Below are positions 9,133-18,851 of a DNA stretch of 64,000 bases, piece by piece; position 1 is the first letter of the stretch; each line of letters begins with the position of its first letter. Both the position numbers and the translations under genes were made by a program. The notes below the pieces were generated by a model. It did not search any database, had not been told where the DNA came from, and saw nothing but the letters and a program-made list of their open reading frames with translations. Source of the DNA: Bordetella genomosp. 11 (GTDB lineage Bacteria; Pseudomonadota; Gammaproteobacteria; Burkholderiales; Burkholderiaceae_B); NCBI RefSeq assembly GCF_002261215.1, contig NZ_NEVS01000001.1, positions 1,240,001-1,304,000 of the forward strand, read 5' to 3'.

Positions 9133-12100
9133 CTACTGGCGCTCCAGGAACTCGGCCAGCACCCGGCCGGTATGGGAACGGTCGCGCAGGGACATGACGT
9201 GCTCCGGCGATCCTTGCGCCACCAGCTGGCCGCCGCCGGTGCCGCCCTCGGGGCCGAGGTCCAGCAACCAGTCGGCTTCGGCGATGACGTCCAGGTTGTG
9301 TTCGATCACCACCACCGTGTTGCCGGCCTCCACCAGGCGATGCAGCACATGGATGAGCTTTTCCACATCCGCCATGGAGAGACCCACCGTGGGTTCATCC
9401 AGCACATACAGTGTATGCGGCGCGCGCGACGCGCGGCCCGTGGTAATGACGCCTTCGGTCAGGCGCGCCTTGGACAGTTCCGTGACCAGCTTGATGCGCT
9501 GCGCCTCGCCGCCCGACAGTGTCGGCGAAGGCTGGCCCAGCGTCAGGTAGCCCAGCCCGACGTCCTGCATGAGTTGCAGCGGGCGCCGCACCTTGGGGTG
9601 CGCCTCGAAATAGGCGAGCGCGTCGTCCACTTCCATGGACAGGACTTCGCCGGCATGCTTGCCGCGCAACTGCACGGAGAGCGTATCGGCATTGAAGCGC
9701 GCGCCGTTGCAGGCGTCGCAGGGCACCTTCACATCGGGCAGGAAGTTCATTTCGATGGTGCGCATGCCCTGGCCTTCGCAGATCGGGCAGCGGCCGTCGC
9801 CGGTGTTGAAGGAAAAGCGGGCCGGGGTCCAGCCGCGCATGCGGGCTTCCCGCGTGTCGGCGAACTGCTTGCGTACTTCGTCCCAGAAGCCGATGTAGGT
9901 GCTGGGGCAGGAGCGCGGCGTCTTGCCGATGGGGGTCTGGTCCACTTCCAGAACCCGGTCCAGCACTTCCCACCCGACGATGCCGGTGCAGCCCTTCCAG
10001 GCCGGCGCCTTGCCTTGCGATACGGCGTGCAGCAGGTTGTCGAGCAGGACTTCGCGCGCCAGCGTGGACTTGCCCGAACCGGACACGCCGGTCACCACGC
10101 TGAGCCGGCCGATCGGCAGCCGTGCATTGACGTTGTGCAGGTTATGCAGGTGCGCGTTGCGGATTTCGATGAAGGGCGTGTCCTTCTCGACGGCCCGCCG
10201 GCCTTGCAGGGGATGGCGCAGGGGCTGCGCCAGATAGCGTCCGGTCACCGATTCGGGCGCCGCCATCAGGTCCTGCGCGGTGCCTTGCGCGACCACACGG
10301 CCGCCACGCACGCCGGCGCCGGGGCCGATGTCGATGATGTGGGCCGCGCGGCGGATGGTGTCGTCGTCGTGTTCGACCACCACCAGCGTATTGCCGTTGC
10401 CCTCCAGCTTGCCCAGCGCATCGAGCAGGATGCGGTTGTCGCGCGGATGCAGGCCGATCGTGGGTTCGTCCAGCACATAGCAGACGCCCTGCATGTTGGA
10501 GCCGAGCTGCGCGGCCAGGCGGATGCGCTGCGCTTCGCCGCCGGACAGCGTCGGCGCGGAACGGTCCAGTGCCAGGTAATCCAGCCCGACTTCCTTCATG
10601 AAGTTCAGGCGGCTGCGGATTTCCTGCAGGATGTCGCGCGCGATTTCCGCTTCGCGGCCGCGCAGCACCAGGCCCTCGAAAAACGTATGCGCTTCGCTGA
10701 CCGCCATGCCGGCCAGCTGCGCGATGGAGCGGTCGCGCCAGCGCACCGCCAGGGCAACGCGGTTCAGGCGCTGGCCATGGCAGGTCGGGCAGACCTGGGC
10801 CTCGCCGGCGCCGTCGGTCCAGTAGCTTTCCTCGCCGGTCTGCTCTTCGTCGAACTCGGGAATGACCACGCCGGCGCCATAGCAGGTGGGACACCAGCCG
10901 TGCTTGGAGTTGTACGAGAACATGCGCGGATCCAGCTCCGGGAAGCTGACGCCGCTGATGGGGCAGGTACGCTTGGTCGAGAAATGCGCCTGCTCCAGCG
11001 GGGTATTGGGGTTGTCGCGCAGGTTGTCCAGCGGCCACAGCACGCTGAGCGCGCCTTGGCCGTACTCCAGCGCCCGCTTGACGGCGTCGCGCAGGGCGGC
11101 TTCGTTGGCGGGATCGACCTGCACGTCCGCGACCGGCAGTTCGATGGTGTGTTCGCGGTAGCGATCCAGGCGCGGCCAGGGACTGACCGGCGTGAACTCG
11201 CCATCGACGCGCAGGTGCGTGTGGCCCTTGCCACCCGCCCATTTCGCCAGGTCGGTGTAGTAGCCCTTGCGCGCGGTGACCAGCGGCGCCAGGATGCCGA
11301 TGTGCTGGCCCGCACGGTCGCGCATGATGCGCGCGACGATCTGCTCGGGCGTCTGCGGTTCCACCGGCACGTTGTAGTCGGGCGAATACTGCACGCCCAG
11401 CTTCACATAGAGCAGGCGCAAAAAGTGGTGGATTTCCGTCATCGTGGCGACGGTGGATTTCAGGCCGCCGCGGCTGGTGCGCTGGGCAATGGCCACCGTC
11501 GGCGGTATGCCGAAAATCGCGTCGACGTCCGGCTTGCCCGCGGGCTGGACGATGGCGCGGGCATAGGCGTTCAGCGACTCCAGGTAGCGGCGCTGTCCTT
11601 CGTTGAACAGGATGTCGAAGGCCAGCGTCGATTTGCCCGAGCCCGACACACCGGTGATCACCGTGAATTTGTCGCGCGGGATTTCCACGTTGACGTTCTT
11701 CAGGTTGTGCTCGCGCGCATTGCGGATCTCGATGGCCTGCGTGGCGCGTCGGCGTACGGCCGTCTGCAGCGGCGTACCGCCGTCGCGGTTGGCGTAGACG
11801 GGCGCGGGTTCGGCCAGCGCCGTGCCGGCGGCGCCGGGCCGTGCCGCCGGCACGATGGCCGTTTCGTAGTCGCGTAGCGCCGCGCCGGTGTGCGAGGCCG
11901 GGTTCTTCATCAGGTCGGCCGGCGTGCCGACGCCCACCAGCAGGCCGCCGGCGTCGCCGCCCTCCGGTCCCAGGTCCAGCAGCCAGTCGGCGGCGCGGAT
12001 CACATCCAGGTTGTGCTCGATGACCAGCAGCGTGTGGCCGGCGGCCAGCAACTGGCGGAAGGCGCGCATCAGCCGCGCCACGTCATCGAAATGCAGGCCG

Positions 12101-14883
12101 GTCGTCGGTTCGTCGAACAGGAACAGGCTGCCTTTCTTGGCTACCTTGGCCGTCGATATTCCGCTGCGCGCGGCCTCGGCCAGGTGACCCGCCAGTTTCA
12201 GCCGCTGCGCTTCGCCGCCGGACAAGGTCGGTACCGGCTGGCCCAGGCGCACGTATTCCAGGCCCACGTCGGCCAGCGGCGCCAGGCCGGTCTGCACGTC
12301 GCGCAAGCCCTTGAAGAAGTCCAGCGCCTCGCTGACCGTCATGTCCAGCACCTGGTCGATCGACGCGCTCTTGCCCAGATGCTCGACGCGGACCTGCAGC
12401 ACCTCGGGACGGAATCGTTTGCCATCGCAATCCGGGCAGCGCAGGTAAACGTCGGAGAGGAACTGCATTTCGACGTGCTCGAAACCGGTGCCGCCGCAGG
12501 TCGGGCAACGCCCTTCGCCGCTGTTGAAGCTGAACATTCCGGCCGTGTAGGCGCGTTCCTTGGACAGCGGCGCCTGCGCGAACAGCTTGCGGATGGCATC
12601 GAAGGCCCCGACATAGCTGGCCGGATTGGAACGTGCCGTCTTGCCGATGGGGGCCTGGTCGACCAGCACCACGTCGGCGATCTGCTCCGCGCCCAGCAGG
12701 CGCGCGTGGGCGCCGGGCGCCTCCGAAGGCCTGCCCTTGAGTTTCAGCAGGGCGGGATACAGGACGTCCTGTACCAGCGTGGACTTGCCCGATCCCGAGA
12801 CGCCGGTGACGCATACCAGCCGGCCCAGCGGGATTTCGACGGAAACGTTTTTCAGGTTGTGCGCGTTGACGCCTTCGAGCAGCAGGCGCGGCGTGTTGGC
12901 CGCCACCGGCATGGGACGCGGCGCCTCCACGCGCTGGCGGCCGCCCAGATAGTCGCCAGTCAGCGTGCGCGCCTCGCGCAGCTGCGCCGGCGTACCGTCG
13001 AATACGATATGGCCGCCGCGTTCGCCCGGTCCCGGGCCGATGTCGATGACGCGGTCGGCGGCCACCATGACCTGCGGGTCGTGTTCCACCACCACCAGCG
13101 TATTGCCGGCATCGCGCAGCCGGTGCATGACCTCCACCACGCGATGCATGTCGCGCGGATGCAGGCCGATCGACGGCTCGTCGAGCACGAACAAGGTATT
13201 CACCAGCGAGGTGCCCAGCGCGGTGGTCAGGTTGATGCGCTGTACCTCGCCGCCCGACAAGGTGCGGCTCTGCCGGTCCAGCGTCAGGTAGCCCAGCCCG
13301 ACGTCGCAGAGGAACTTCAGGCGCGCGCGCACTTCCGTCAGCAGAAGATCGGTCGCGGCATCCAGCACGCCGGCGAAGGTCAGGCGGTCGAAGAAGATGC
13401 GTACCCGTTCGATGGGCAGCAGCATCAGGTCATGGATGGATAGCCCGTCCAGCAGGTTCAGCAAATCGTCCGACCAGTTCGCCTGCACGGGCTTGAAGCG
13501 CCGGTAGCGGCCCTCGGTGGGCGGGAGCACGGCATCGGCCTCTTCCTTGCTGCCCACGCGCCACAGCAGGGCGTCGGGTTTCAGCCGCGATCCATGGCAT
13601 ACCGGACACGGCGTATAGCTGCGGTATTTCGACAGCAGCACGCGCACATGCATCTTGTAGGCCTTGGTTTCGAGCCAGGCGAAGAAGCGCTGCACGCCAT
13701 ACCACTGCGTTTTCCATGCCTGGCCGCCGCCCTTGAAATCCGGGTCGCCGTGCAGGATCCAGTCGCGCTGCGCGGGTGTCAGGCTTTTCCAGGGAACCGA
13801 CAGAGGCACGCCCGCCTTGGGCGCGTATTTCTGCAGATCGTCCTGGCATTCCTTGTAGCTGGCGGTCTGCCAGGGCTTGATGGCGCCTTCCAGCAGCGTC
13901 TTGTTCTCGTCGGGCACCACCAGGCCGAAGTCGATGCCGATCACGCGGCCGAAGCCGCGGCAGGTCTCGCAGGCCCCCAGCGGCGAGTTGAACGAAAAAG
14001 AGCTGGGCAGCGGATCCGTGTATTCGATGTCGCAATCGGCGCAGTGCAGGCGATCGCTGTATTTCCAGACCTGCGCGTCGTTGCCGTCGTCGTCCAGCAC
14101 ATGCACGGACAGGTGGCCGGCGCCCATGCGCAGGGCCGTGTCCAGCGCCTCCATCGCGCGGTCGCGTTCCACCGATCCGAAGCGGAAGCGATCCTGCACC
14201 ACGTGCAGCACGCGCTGCGGCACGCCCGTATCGCCGCCCTTGGCCTTGCCCGCCTTGGTTTTCGTTTTCTTCGCGCCGTCGCCGCCGGCCTTGTCGTGGG
14301 ACGCCGGCAATGCCGGCTCGCCCTGCTGGGCGTGGACGCGGGTGTAGCCCTGCTGTTCCAGGAAGCCGCGGACCTCGTCCTCGGTGAAGTTGGCCGGCAC
14401 CTTGATGGGGAAGGTGACGACCAGGCGGCGGTCGTCCGCGCCGGCCGTGCGTTCCTGCAGCGAGCGGAAGATCGAATCGGCCGTGTCGCGCCGCACCGGC
14501 AGGCCGCAGCCGCGGCAATACAGCCGCGCGCCGCGCGCGAACAGCAGTTTCAGGTGATCGTTCAGCTCCGTCATCGTGCCGACCGTGCTGCGCGAGCTGC
14601 GCACCGGGTTGGTCTGGTCGATGGCGATCGCGGGCAGGATGCCTTCGATGCGGTCGACCTGCGGCTTGTCCATGCGGTCGAGGAACTGACGGGCGTAGGG
14701 GGAGAACGTCTCGACGTAGCGCCGTTGCCCTTCGGCATAGAGTGTATCGAAGGCCAGGGAGCTCTTCCCCGAGCCGGATACTCCGGTCACGACGACGAAT
14801 TCGCCGGTGGCGAACGATACGTCCAGGTTTTTCAGGTTGTTCTGGCGAGCGCCAACGATGCGGATTTCGGATGTCATTTTCAT
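9133..14883 (-). CDS. uvrA: Double-length UvrA-type excinuclease ABC subunit A (tandem UvrA modules)
   Basis: A 1916-aa protein made of two UvrA-like units joined head to tail, about residues 1-1030 and 1050-1916; normal UvrA is about 940 aa. Each unit has two ABC ATPase domains, so there are four GVSGSGKS Walker A loops (near residues 38, 698, 1080 and 1602), each followed later by LSGGE(V/A)QR signatures and DEP Walker B motifs. Unit 1 keeps the zinc-finger cysteine pairs (CRGCG, CADC/CETC, CPTC/CPDC). In unit 2 the first finger is degenerate (TCPISG instead of CxxC), while CPTC, CPIC and CDAC remain. UvrA recognises DNA damage with UvrB in nucleotide excision repair. This long form is probably a paralog of the canonical uvrA, which I would expect elsewhere in the genome. 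A lysine-rich insert ([13 protein letters not shown]) lies near residue 205. Confidence 0.9.
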   Translation of the reverse strand: MKMTSEIRIVGARQNNLKNLDVSFATGEFVVVTGVSGSGKSSLAFDTLYAEGQRRYVETFSPYARQFLDRMDKPQVDRIEGILPAIAIDQTNPVRSSRSTVGTMTELNDHLKLLFARGARLYCRGCGLPVRRDTADSIFRSLQERTAGADDRRLVVTFPIKVPANFTEDEVRGFLEQQGYTRVHAQQGEPALPASHDKAGGDGAKKTKTKAGKAKGGDTGVPQRVLHVVQDRFRFGSVERDRAMEALDTALRMGAGHLSVHVLDDDGNDAQVWKYSDRLHCADCDIEYTDPLPSSFSFNSPLGACETCRGFGRVIGIDFGLVVPDENKTLLEGAIKPWQTASYKECQDDLQKYAPKAGVPLSVPWKSLTPAQRDWILHGDPDFKGGGQAWKTQWYGVQRFFAWLETKAYKMHVRVLLSKYRSYTPCPVCHGSRLKPDALLWRVGSKEEADAVLPPTEGRYRRFKPVQANWSDDLLNLLDGLSIHDLMLLPIERVRIFFDRLTFAGVLDAATDLLLTEVRARLKFLCDVGLGYLTLDRQSRTLSGGEVQRINLTTALGTSLVNTLFVLDEPSIGLHPRDMHRVVEVMHRLRDAGNTLVVVEHDPQVMVAADRVIDIGPGPGERGGHIVFDGTPAQLREARTLTGDYLGGRQRVEAPRPMPVAANTPRLLLEGVNAHNLKNVSVEIPLGRLVCVTGVSGSGKSTLVQDVLYPALLKLKGRPSEAPGAHARLLGAEQIADVVLVDQAPIGKTARSNPASYVGAFDAIRKLFAQAPLSKERAYTAGMFSFNSGEGRCPTCGGTGFEHVEMQFLSDVYLRCPDCDGKRFRPEVLQVRVEHLGKSASIDQVLDMTVSEALDFFKGLRDVQTGLAPLADVGLEYVRLGQPVPTLSGGEAQRLKLAGHLAEAARSGISTAKVAKKGSLFLFDEPTTGLHFDDVARLMRAFRQLLAAGHTLLVIEHNLDVIRAADWLLDLGPEGGDAGGLLVGVGTPADLMKNPASHTGAALRDYETAIVPAARPGAAGTALAEPAPVYANRDGGTPLQTAVRRRATQAIEIRNAREHNLKNVNVEIPRDKFTVITGVSGSGKSTLAFDILFNEGQRRYLESLNAYARAIVQPAGKPDVDAIFGIPPTVAIAQRTSRGGLKSTVATMTEIHHFLRLLYVKLGVQYSPDYNVPVEPQTPEQIVARIMRDRAGQHIGILAPLVTARKGYYTDLAKWAGGKGHTHLRVDGEFTPVSPWPRLDRYREHTIELPVADVQVDPANEAALRDAVKRALEYGQGALSVLWPLDNLRDNPNTPLEQAHFSTKRTCPISGVSFPELDPRMFSYNSKHGWCPTCYGAGVVIPEFDEEQTGEESYWTDGAGEAQVCPTCHGQRLNRVALAVRWRDRSIAQLAGMAVSEAHTFFEGLVLRGREAEIARDILQEIRSRLNFMKEVGLDYLALDRSAPTLSGGEAQRIRLAAQLGSNMQGVCYVLDEPTIGLHPRDNRILLDALGKLEGNGNTLVVVEHDDDTIRRAAHIIDIGPGAGVRGGRVVAQGTAQDLMAAPESVTGRYLAQPLRHPLQGRRAVEKDTPFIEIRNAHLHNLHNVNARLPIGRLSVVTGVSGSGKSTLAREVLLDNLLHAVSQGKAPAWKGCTGIVGWEVLDRVLEVDQTPIGKTPRSCPSTYIGFWDEVRKQFADTREARMRGWTPARFSFNTGDGRCPICEGQGMRTIEMNFLPDVKVPCDACNGARFNADTLSVQLRGKHAGEVLSMEVDDALAYFEAHPKVRRPLQLMQDVGLGYLTLGQPSPTLSGGEAQRIKLVTELSKARLTEGVITTGRASRAPHTLYVLDEPTVGLSMADVEKLIHVLHRLVEAGNTVVVIEHNLDVIAEADWLLDLGPEGGTGGGQLVAQGSPEHVMSLRDRSHTGRVLAEFLERQ

Positions 14884-14981
14884 ATCGTAGCCTGGGTGTC
14901 AATAGGTGCCCGGCTATGCCTTGCGGCGGGTGGGGATTAGGCGCCCCGGGATAGCCGGGCACTTGGCTGGCGCCTCCCGGC

Positions 14982-15028
14982 TGTGGAATAATCCGTCTAT
15001 ATTGTGGAATACGTGACCACATTGTGGA
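14982..15028 (+). promoter_or_regulatory. Candidate IclR-family operator: three phased TGTGGA repeats and an inverted repeat
   Basis: TGTGGA occurs at 14982, 15003 and 15023, spaced 21 and 20 bp, which is two helical turns each. The middle copy is the left arm of an inverted repeat TGTGG-N9-CCACA (15003-15021). The third copy contains the GTG start of the regulator gene. The position in the uvrA/iclR divergent gap suggests autoregulation by the IclR protein. Binding is inferred, not shown. Confidence 0.45.
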
Positions 15029-15854
15029 CAATCCATCCCAGGTGGCGGGAACCGCCGCCTTCTCCAAATTCATGACGGTTTTGCAGTCCGTGGCCGATGC
15101 CCCGGGCCCCGTCGCCATGACGGACCTTGTGCGCGCCTGCGGCTACCCGCGCGGCACGGTCTACCGCATCGTTGCGGCGCTGGCACAGCAAGGCCTGATC
15201 GCGGAAGCCCAGGGTAGCGGTCCCGGCGGTACCGCGCGCTACGGTCTCGGCCCGCGCCTGCTGCAACTGGCCAGCCGGGCCTGGTCGGAGTTGGACCTGC
15301 GCGCCGCGCTGGCCGACGATTTGCGGACGCTGCGCGACGAAACGGGCGAAACCGTGCACCTTGCCGTGCCGGCCGGCACGGAAATGATCTATATCGATAA
15401 GCTGGAAAGCCAGGGCCCGGTGCGCATGGCCTCGCGCGTGGGCGGCCGCCTGGCGCTGCATTGCACGGCCGCCGGCAAGGCCTACCTGGCCGCATTGCCG
15501 GAAGGCGAGGCAGGCTCGCTGGTGGCCGCGCTGGACCTCGCCGCCCGCATGCCCAATACCATTACCGATCGCGATGCGCTACACCGGGAACTGGCGCTCA
15601 TCCGCCAGCGCGGCTATGCCGTCGACGACGAGGAGAACGAGCGCGGCATCGTTTGCTACAGCGTGGCCGTCACCGGCAAGGGCGGCAGGCCCTTGGCTTG
15701 CGTCAGCGTCAGTACGCTGCAGTTTCGCCCGCAAGGCGCGGCATCGTCGCGCTATATCGCACCGCTTATGCGTTTGCGCGATGCCGCGCACGCCAGATTC
15801 AGCGCCTGGCCGGTCATTGCCGGCGGCGGCGCCTTTTCCCGAGAGGACCCATGA
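15024..15854 (+). CDS. IclR family transcriptional regulator (KdgR-like)
   Basis: A 276-aa regulator. The N-terminal winged helix-turn-helix (LQSVADAPGPVAMTDLVRAC, then GYPRGTVYRIVAALAQQGLI) is followed by the IclR effector domain with DETGETVHLAVPAGTEMIYIDK, RLALHCTAAGKAYLAAL and DDEENERGIVCYSVAV. It probably represses the sugar-acid genes behind it in response to a pathway intermediate. The GTG start overlaps the candidate operator. It overlaps the next gene by 4 nt (ATGA), so regulator and enzymes are one operon. Confidence 0.9.
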   Translation: MDNPSQVAGTAAFSKFMTVLQSVADAPGPVAMTDLVRACGYPRGTVYRIVAALAQQGLIAEAQGSGPGGTARYGLGPRLLQLASRAWSELDLRAALADDLRTLRDETGETVHLAVPAGTEMIYIDKLESQGPVRMASRVGGRLALHCTAAGKAYLAALPEGEAGSLVAALDLAARMPNTITDRDALHRELALIRQRGYAVDDEENERGIVCYSVAVTGKGGRPLACVSVSTLQFRPQGAASSRYIAPLMRLRDAAHARFSAWPVIAGGGAFSREDP

Positions 15855-16510
15855 ACGCGACGACTCCCTCCCAAGATGCCCGCGCCGCCAAGCGCCAGGC
15901 CCTGCTGGCCGCCCGCGTGGTGCCCGTGCTGCGCTACGGGGATGCCGGCACGGCAGCCTATGCCGCCGAAGTCGCCATCGCGGCGGGCTGCACCACGCTG
16001 GAATTGACGTGGACCATTCCGGGCGTCATCGACCTGGTCAAGGCGCTGCGCGACAAGCATGGCGATCGCCTGTTGATCGGGCTGGGCACGGTCCTGACCG
16101 AAACCCAGGCGCGCGACGCCCTGGTCGCCGGTGTCGATTTCCTGGTGTCCCCCGGCCTGGTGCCCGAAATGGTGCCGCTGGCGCATGCCGCGTCGGCCTT
16201 GTGCCTGCCGGGGGCTTTTACCCCTTCCGAGGTCATCCAGGCGCGTCGCGCCGGGGCCGATCTGGTCAAGATCTTTCCCGCGGAGACCGGCGGCCCCAGC
16301 CATCTGGCATCGCTGAAGTCGGTTTTTCCGGACACGGACTTCTGCCCCACCGGCGGCGTGACGGAAAAGAACATGGGCGACTACTTCAAGGCCGGCGCCT
16401 CGCTGGTCGGCATCGGCAGCAACCTGTACGACAAGGCGGCATTCGCCGCCCGCGACACCGCCGCCCTGGTTGCCCAGATCCTGCGTATTCGCGAGGCTGC
16501 CCATGCCTGA
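15851..16510 (+). CDS. eda: 2-dehydro-3-deoxy-6-phosphogluconate (KDPG) aldolase
   Basis: A 219-aa class I aldolase of the KDPG/KHG family, cleaving KDPG to pyruvate and glyceraldehyde 3-phosphate. Expected blocks are present: VVPVLRYGDAGTA, TTLELTWTIPG (catalytic Glu), IGLGTVLTETQA, DFLVSPGLVPEMV, the Schiff-base Lys in LVKIFPAE, and FCPTGGVTEKN. It overlaps the IclR gene by 4 nt and the sugar kinase by 8 nt. With the KDG kinase it forms the lower part of 2-keto-3-deoxygluconate catabolism. Confidence 0.93.
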   Translation: MNATTPSQDARAAKRQALLAARVVPVLRYGDAGTAAYAAEVAIAAGCTTLELTWTIPGVIDLVKALRDKHGDRLLIGLGTVLTETQARDALVAGVDFLVSPGLVPEMVPLAHAASALCLPGAFTPSEVIQARRAGADLVKIFPAETGGPSHLASLKSVFPDTDFCPTGGVTEKNMGDYFKAGASLVGIGSNLYDKAAFAARDTAALVAQILRIREAAHA

Positions 16511-17441
16511 TTTCGACATCGTCGGCCTGGGCGAACCCCTGATCGAATTCAACCAGACGCGCCCTGGCCAGCCCGAATTCCTGCAGGGGTTCGGCGGCGA
16601 CACCTCCAACGCCATCATCGCGGCGGCGCGCCAGGGCGCCCGCTGCGCCTACCTGACCCGGGTCGGCGCGGACGTGTTCGGCGAACAGCTCCTGCAACTG
16701 TGGCGCGACGAGCAGGTCGATACCAGCGGTGTGATGATCGATCCGCAGGCGCATACCGGCCTTTACTTCGTGCAGCATGGCCCGGAAGGCCATGTGTTCA
16801 GTTATATGCGGCACGGCTCGGCCGCCAGCCGCATGCATCCGGAGGACCTGCGGCACGACATGGTGGAACGCGCGGCCTTCCTGCACGTGTCCGGCATCAG
16901 CATGGCCATCAGCGGCAATGCCTGCGATACGGTATTCGCCGCCATCGAGCGGGCGCGGGCGTCCGGCGGCCAGGTCTGCCTGGATTCCAACCTGCGCCTG
17001 CGCCTGTGGCCGGTCGACCGGGCGCGCGCCATTTTGCGCGAAGCGATGCGCATGGCCGATATCTTCCTGCCCAGCATGGACGACATGCGGCATTTGACCG
17101 GGCACACCGATCCGGCCGCCACGCTGGACTGGATCCGCGATGCCGGCGCCAGCGGCATCGTCATCCTGAAGATGGGCCGCGACGGCGCGGTGCTGGATGA
17201 CGGACGGAACCGCCATCTCGTCGCCGGCATGGCCGTGGAGGCGGTCGACGCCACCGGGGCCGGGGACTGCTTCGCCGGCACCTTGCTGGCCCGCCGCGCC
17301 CGGGGTGACGACTGGGCCGGGGCCGTCCGGTATGCGAACGCGGCCGCCGCGCTGTCCACCCGCGGGTACGGGGCGGTGCAACCGCTGCCGACGCCGGCAC
17401 AGGTCGAGGCCTTCCTGCCGGGCGGTGCCGGCGCCCGCTGA
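16503..17441 (+). CDS. kdgK: PfkB-family sugar kinase, probable 2-keto-3-deoxygluconate kinase
   Basis: A 312-aa ribokinase-fold kinase. It has the N-terminal FGGDTSNAIIAAARQGARCAY substrate motif and the C-terminal PfkB signature VDATGAGDCFAGTLLA (anion hole and catalytic Asp). VCLDSNLRLRLWP and the context next to eda indicate phosphorylation of 2-keto-3-deoxygluconate to KDPG. It ends the three-gene kdgR-eda-kdgK operon, with no transporter in the window. Another ketose or hexose substrate cannot be excluded. Confidence 0.88.
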   Translation: MPDFDIVGLGEPLIEFNQTRPGQPEFLQGFGGDTSNAIIAAARQGARCAYLTRVGADVFGEQLLQLWRDEQVDTSGVMIDPQAHTGLYFVQHGPEGHVFSYMRHGSAASRMHPEDLRHDMVERAAFLHVSGISMAISGNACDTVFAAIERARASGGQVCLDSNLRLRLWPVDRARAILREAMRMADIFLPSMDDMRHLTGHTDPAATLDWIRDAGASGIVILKMGRDGAVLDDGRNRHLVAGMAVEAVDATGAGDCFAGTLLARRARGDDWAGAVRYANAAAALSTRGYGAVQPLPTPAQVEAFLPGGAGAR

Positions 17442-17554
17442 TGCTGGGCGGATAGGGACAAAAACGGGTAGAATGCCGGGTTCCCCTAATTCGGCGCCAC
17501 CGGAATCCCCGCTGGGCGCAAATTGCAACCCGGACTGTAGATTGGAGATTCGTC

Positions 17555-17683
17555 ATGGCTGAACGCAAACGCGTGCGTCGCAACACCCTGGAACGTCGTT
17601 GCCTGGGCAAGGCTTTCAAGCGCCTGTTCGTGAACTCGCCCAAGGGCGTGTTCAAGATGCTGGAAAAGATCAAGCGCGCCTGA
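17555..17683 (+). CDS. Small, strongly basic conserved-looking protein (42 aa), function unknown
   Basis: An ATG-initiated frame of 42 codons with GGAG about 8 nt upstream. It begins MAERKRVRRNTLERR and ends MLEKIKRA. It has 15 Lys/Arg against 3 Glu (net about +12) and one Cys, with an amphipathic C-terminal half. Codon choice is that of strongly expressed genes (CGT/CGC arginine, GCT, AAC, ACC, CTG). It has a -10-like TAGAAT at 17469 and a perfect rho-independent terminator 42 nt after the stop, so it looks like an independent unit. Binding of RNA or the ribosome is a guess from charge and codon use only. I do not recognise the family. Confidence 0.72.
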   Translation: MAERKRVRRNTLERRCLGKAFKRLFVNSPKGVFKMLEKIKRA

Positions 17684-17724
17684 TCCGCATCGCCGCCGGG
17701 GCTGCCTCGCGGCGCCTTCGGTAC

Positions 17725-17761
17725 AAAAAAACCGCCGGTTTATCGACCGGCGGTTTTTTTT
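17725..17761 (+). terminator. Rho-independent terminator of the 42-aa protein gene
   Basis: A perfect 9-bp stem ACCGCCGGT/ACCGGCGGT (17731-17739 and 17746-17754) with a 6-nt loop TTATCG is followed by eight T and preceded by a run of A. It works on paper in both directions and could also end the LysR gene on the minus strand. Confidence 0.93.
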
Positions 17762-17806
17762 CGTCGTCTCCAGTGGCGGAGCGGCCATCGGGCCGCGTCC
17801 GCATGC

Positions 17807-18727
17807 TTATGCGCCATCTCCATTGGCCGGCGTCAGCCGCGGAATGATGAAGTCCATGAAGGCCCGCGTTTTCGCCGGCAGGATGCGCGAGGGAAATACC
17901 GCGTAGACGGGCAGGGGCGCGGCCGACCATTCCGGGAGCACGCGGTGCAGCGTGTGGTCCCGCGAAATCCGCCCGTGCGTCGCCGCATAGACCGGCAGCG
18001 GCGCGATGCCCAACCCCATGCTGGCGAAATCGCTCAGCAGCCCCATGTTGTTCGCCATCAGGCGGCCGTACACCGGGACGCGTTCGACCACGCCGTCGCG
18101 GCTCAATATCCAGGTGGAGCTGAACTCGCTGGAGCCGCTGCGCAGGCATTCGAAACGGGCCAGGTCGGCAGGGGTTTCGGGCTCGCCGTACCTGGCGACG
18201 TAGTCATCGGAGGCGTACAGATGCCGCTTCAGCGCCATCAGCTCGCGGACTTCCATGCCGTCGGCCGGCGGCGGCTCGCCGAAGCGCAGCATGATGTCGA
18301 AGGGGGCCGCGTGCGGGTCGGCCGAACGCAGGCTCAAATCGAGCTCGCATTCGATTTCGGGGTATTCGTCGGTGAACGCGTGCAGCGATTCGGGCATCAA
18401 CAGCATCGCCAGGCTGTTGGGCAGGCAGACGGTCAGTTTGCCTTCCGGGCGCGACGAGCGCGAAAACAGTTGTTCGTGGGCGAAGCGGGCTTCGTCCACC
18501 AGCCCCTGGCAGCGTTCGAAATACTGCGCCCCGGCCTCCGTCAGGTCCAGCCGCCGCGTGTTGCGATTCAACAGCCGCATGCCGACCGCACGTTCCAGCT
18601 CGCTGATGCGGCGCGATAGGGTGGACGTCGGAATGTTCAGCGCGCGCGCCGCCAGGCTGAAGCTTTTGCGGCGCGCCACTTCTACGAAAAGCGCGATGTC
18701 GTTCAGTTGAACCGTGGCAGCGTCCAT
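17807..18727 (-). CDS. LysR family transcriptional regulator
   Basis: A 306-aa LysR-type regulator. The N-terminal helix-turn-helix runs ALFVEVARRKSFSLAARALN and then STLSRRISELERAVG (residues about 12-50). The substrate-binding domain belongs to the CrgA-like group (RRLDLTEAGAQYFERC..., FSRSSRPEGKLTVCLP). It lies 124 nt downstream of the livMG gene on the same strand and could regulate or simply follow that operon. Effector and targets are unknown. Confidence 0.92.
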   Translation of the reverse strand: MDAATVQLNDIALFVEVARRKSFSLAARALNIPTSTLSRRISELERAVGMRLLNRNTRRLDLTEAGAQYFERCQGLVDEARFAHEQLFSRSSRPEGKLTVCLPNSLAMLLMPESLHAFTDEYPEIECELDLSLRSADPHAAPFDIMLRFGEPPPADGMEVRELMALKRHLYASDDYVARYGEPETPADLARFECLRSGSSEFSSTWILSRDGVVERVPVYGRLMANNMGLLSDFASMGLGIAPLPVYAATHGRISRDHTLHRVLPEWSAAPLPVYAVFPSRILPAKTRAFMDFIIPRLTPANGDGA

Positions 18728-18851
18728 ACGTCTCGGTGCGGATCGGCGCGGCGCGCCGGGGGGATGGGCCGGATTTTACTTCGGCGCGCGTGCCGCAAAC
18801 CGCGCGGCGGCGCTTCGCGCGCCATGTCCCGGTCGCCACCCGGCACCGCGC

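Noticed and set aside
8626..11877. A 1083-codon open frame on the plus strand opposite uvrA/pabB
   Set aside because: It is antisense to a clearly conserved protein, has no recognisable domains, and arises from GC-rich third-position bias.
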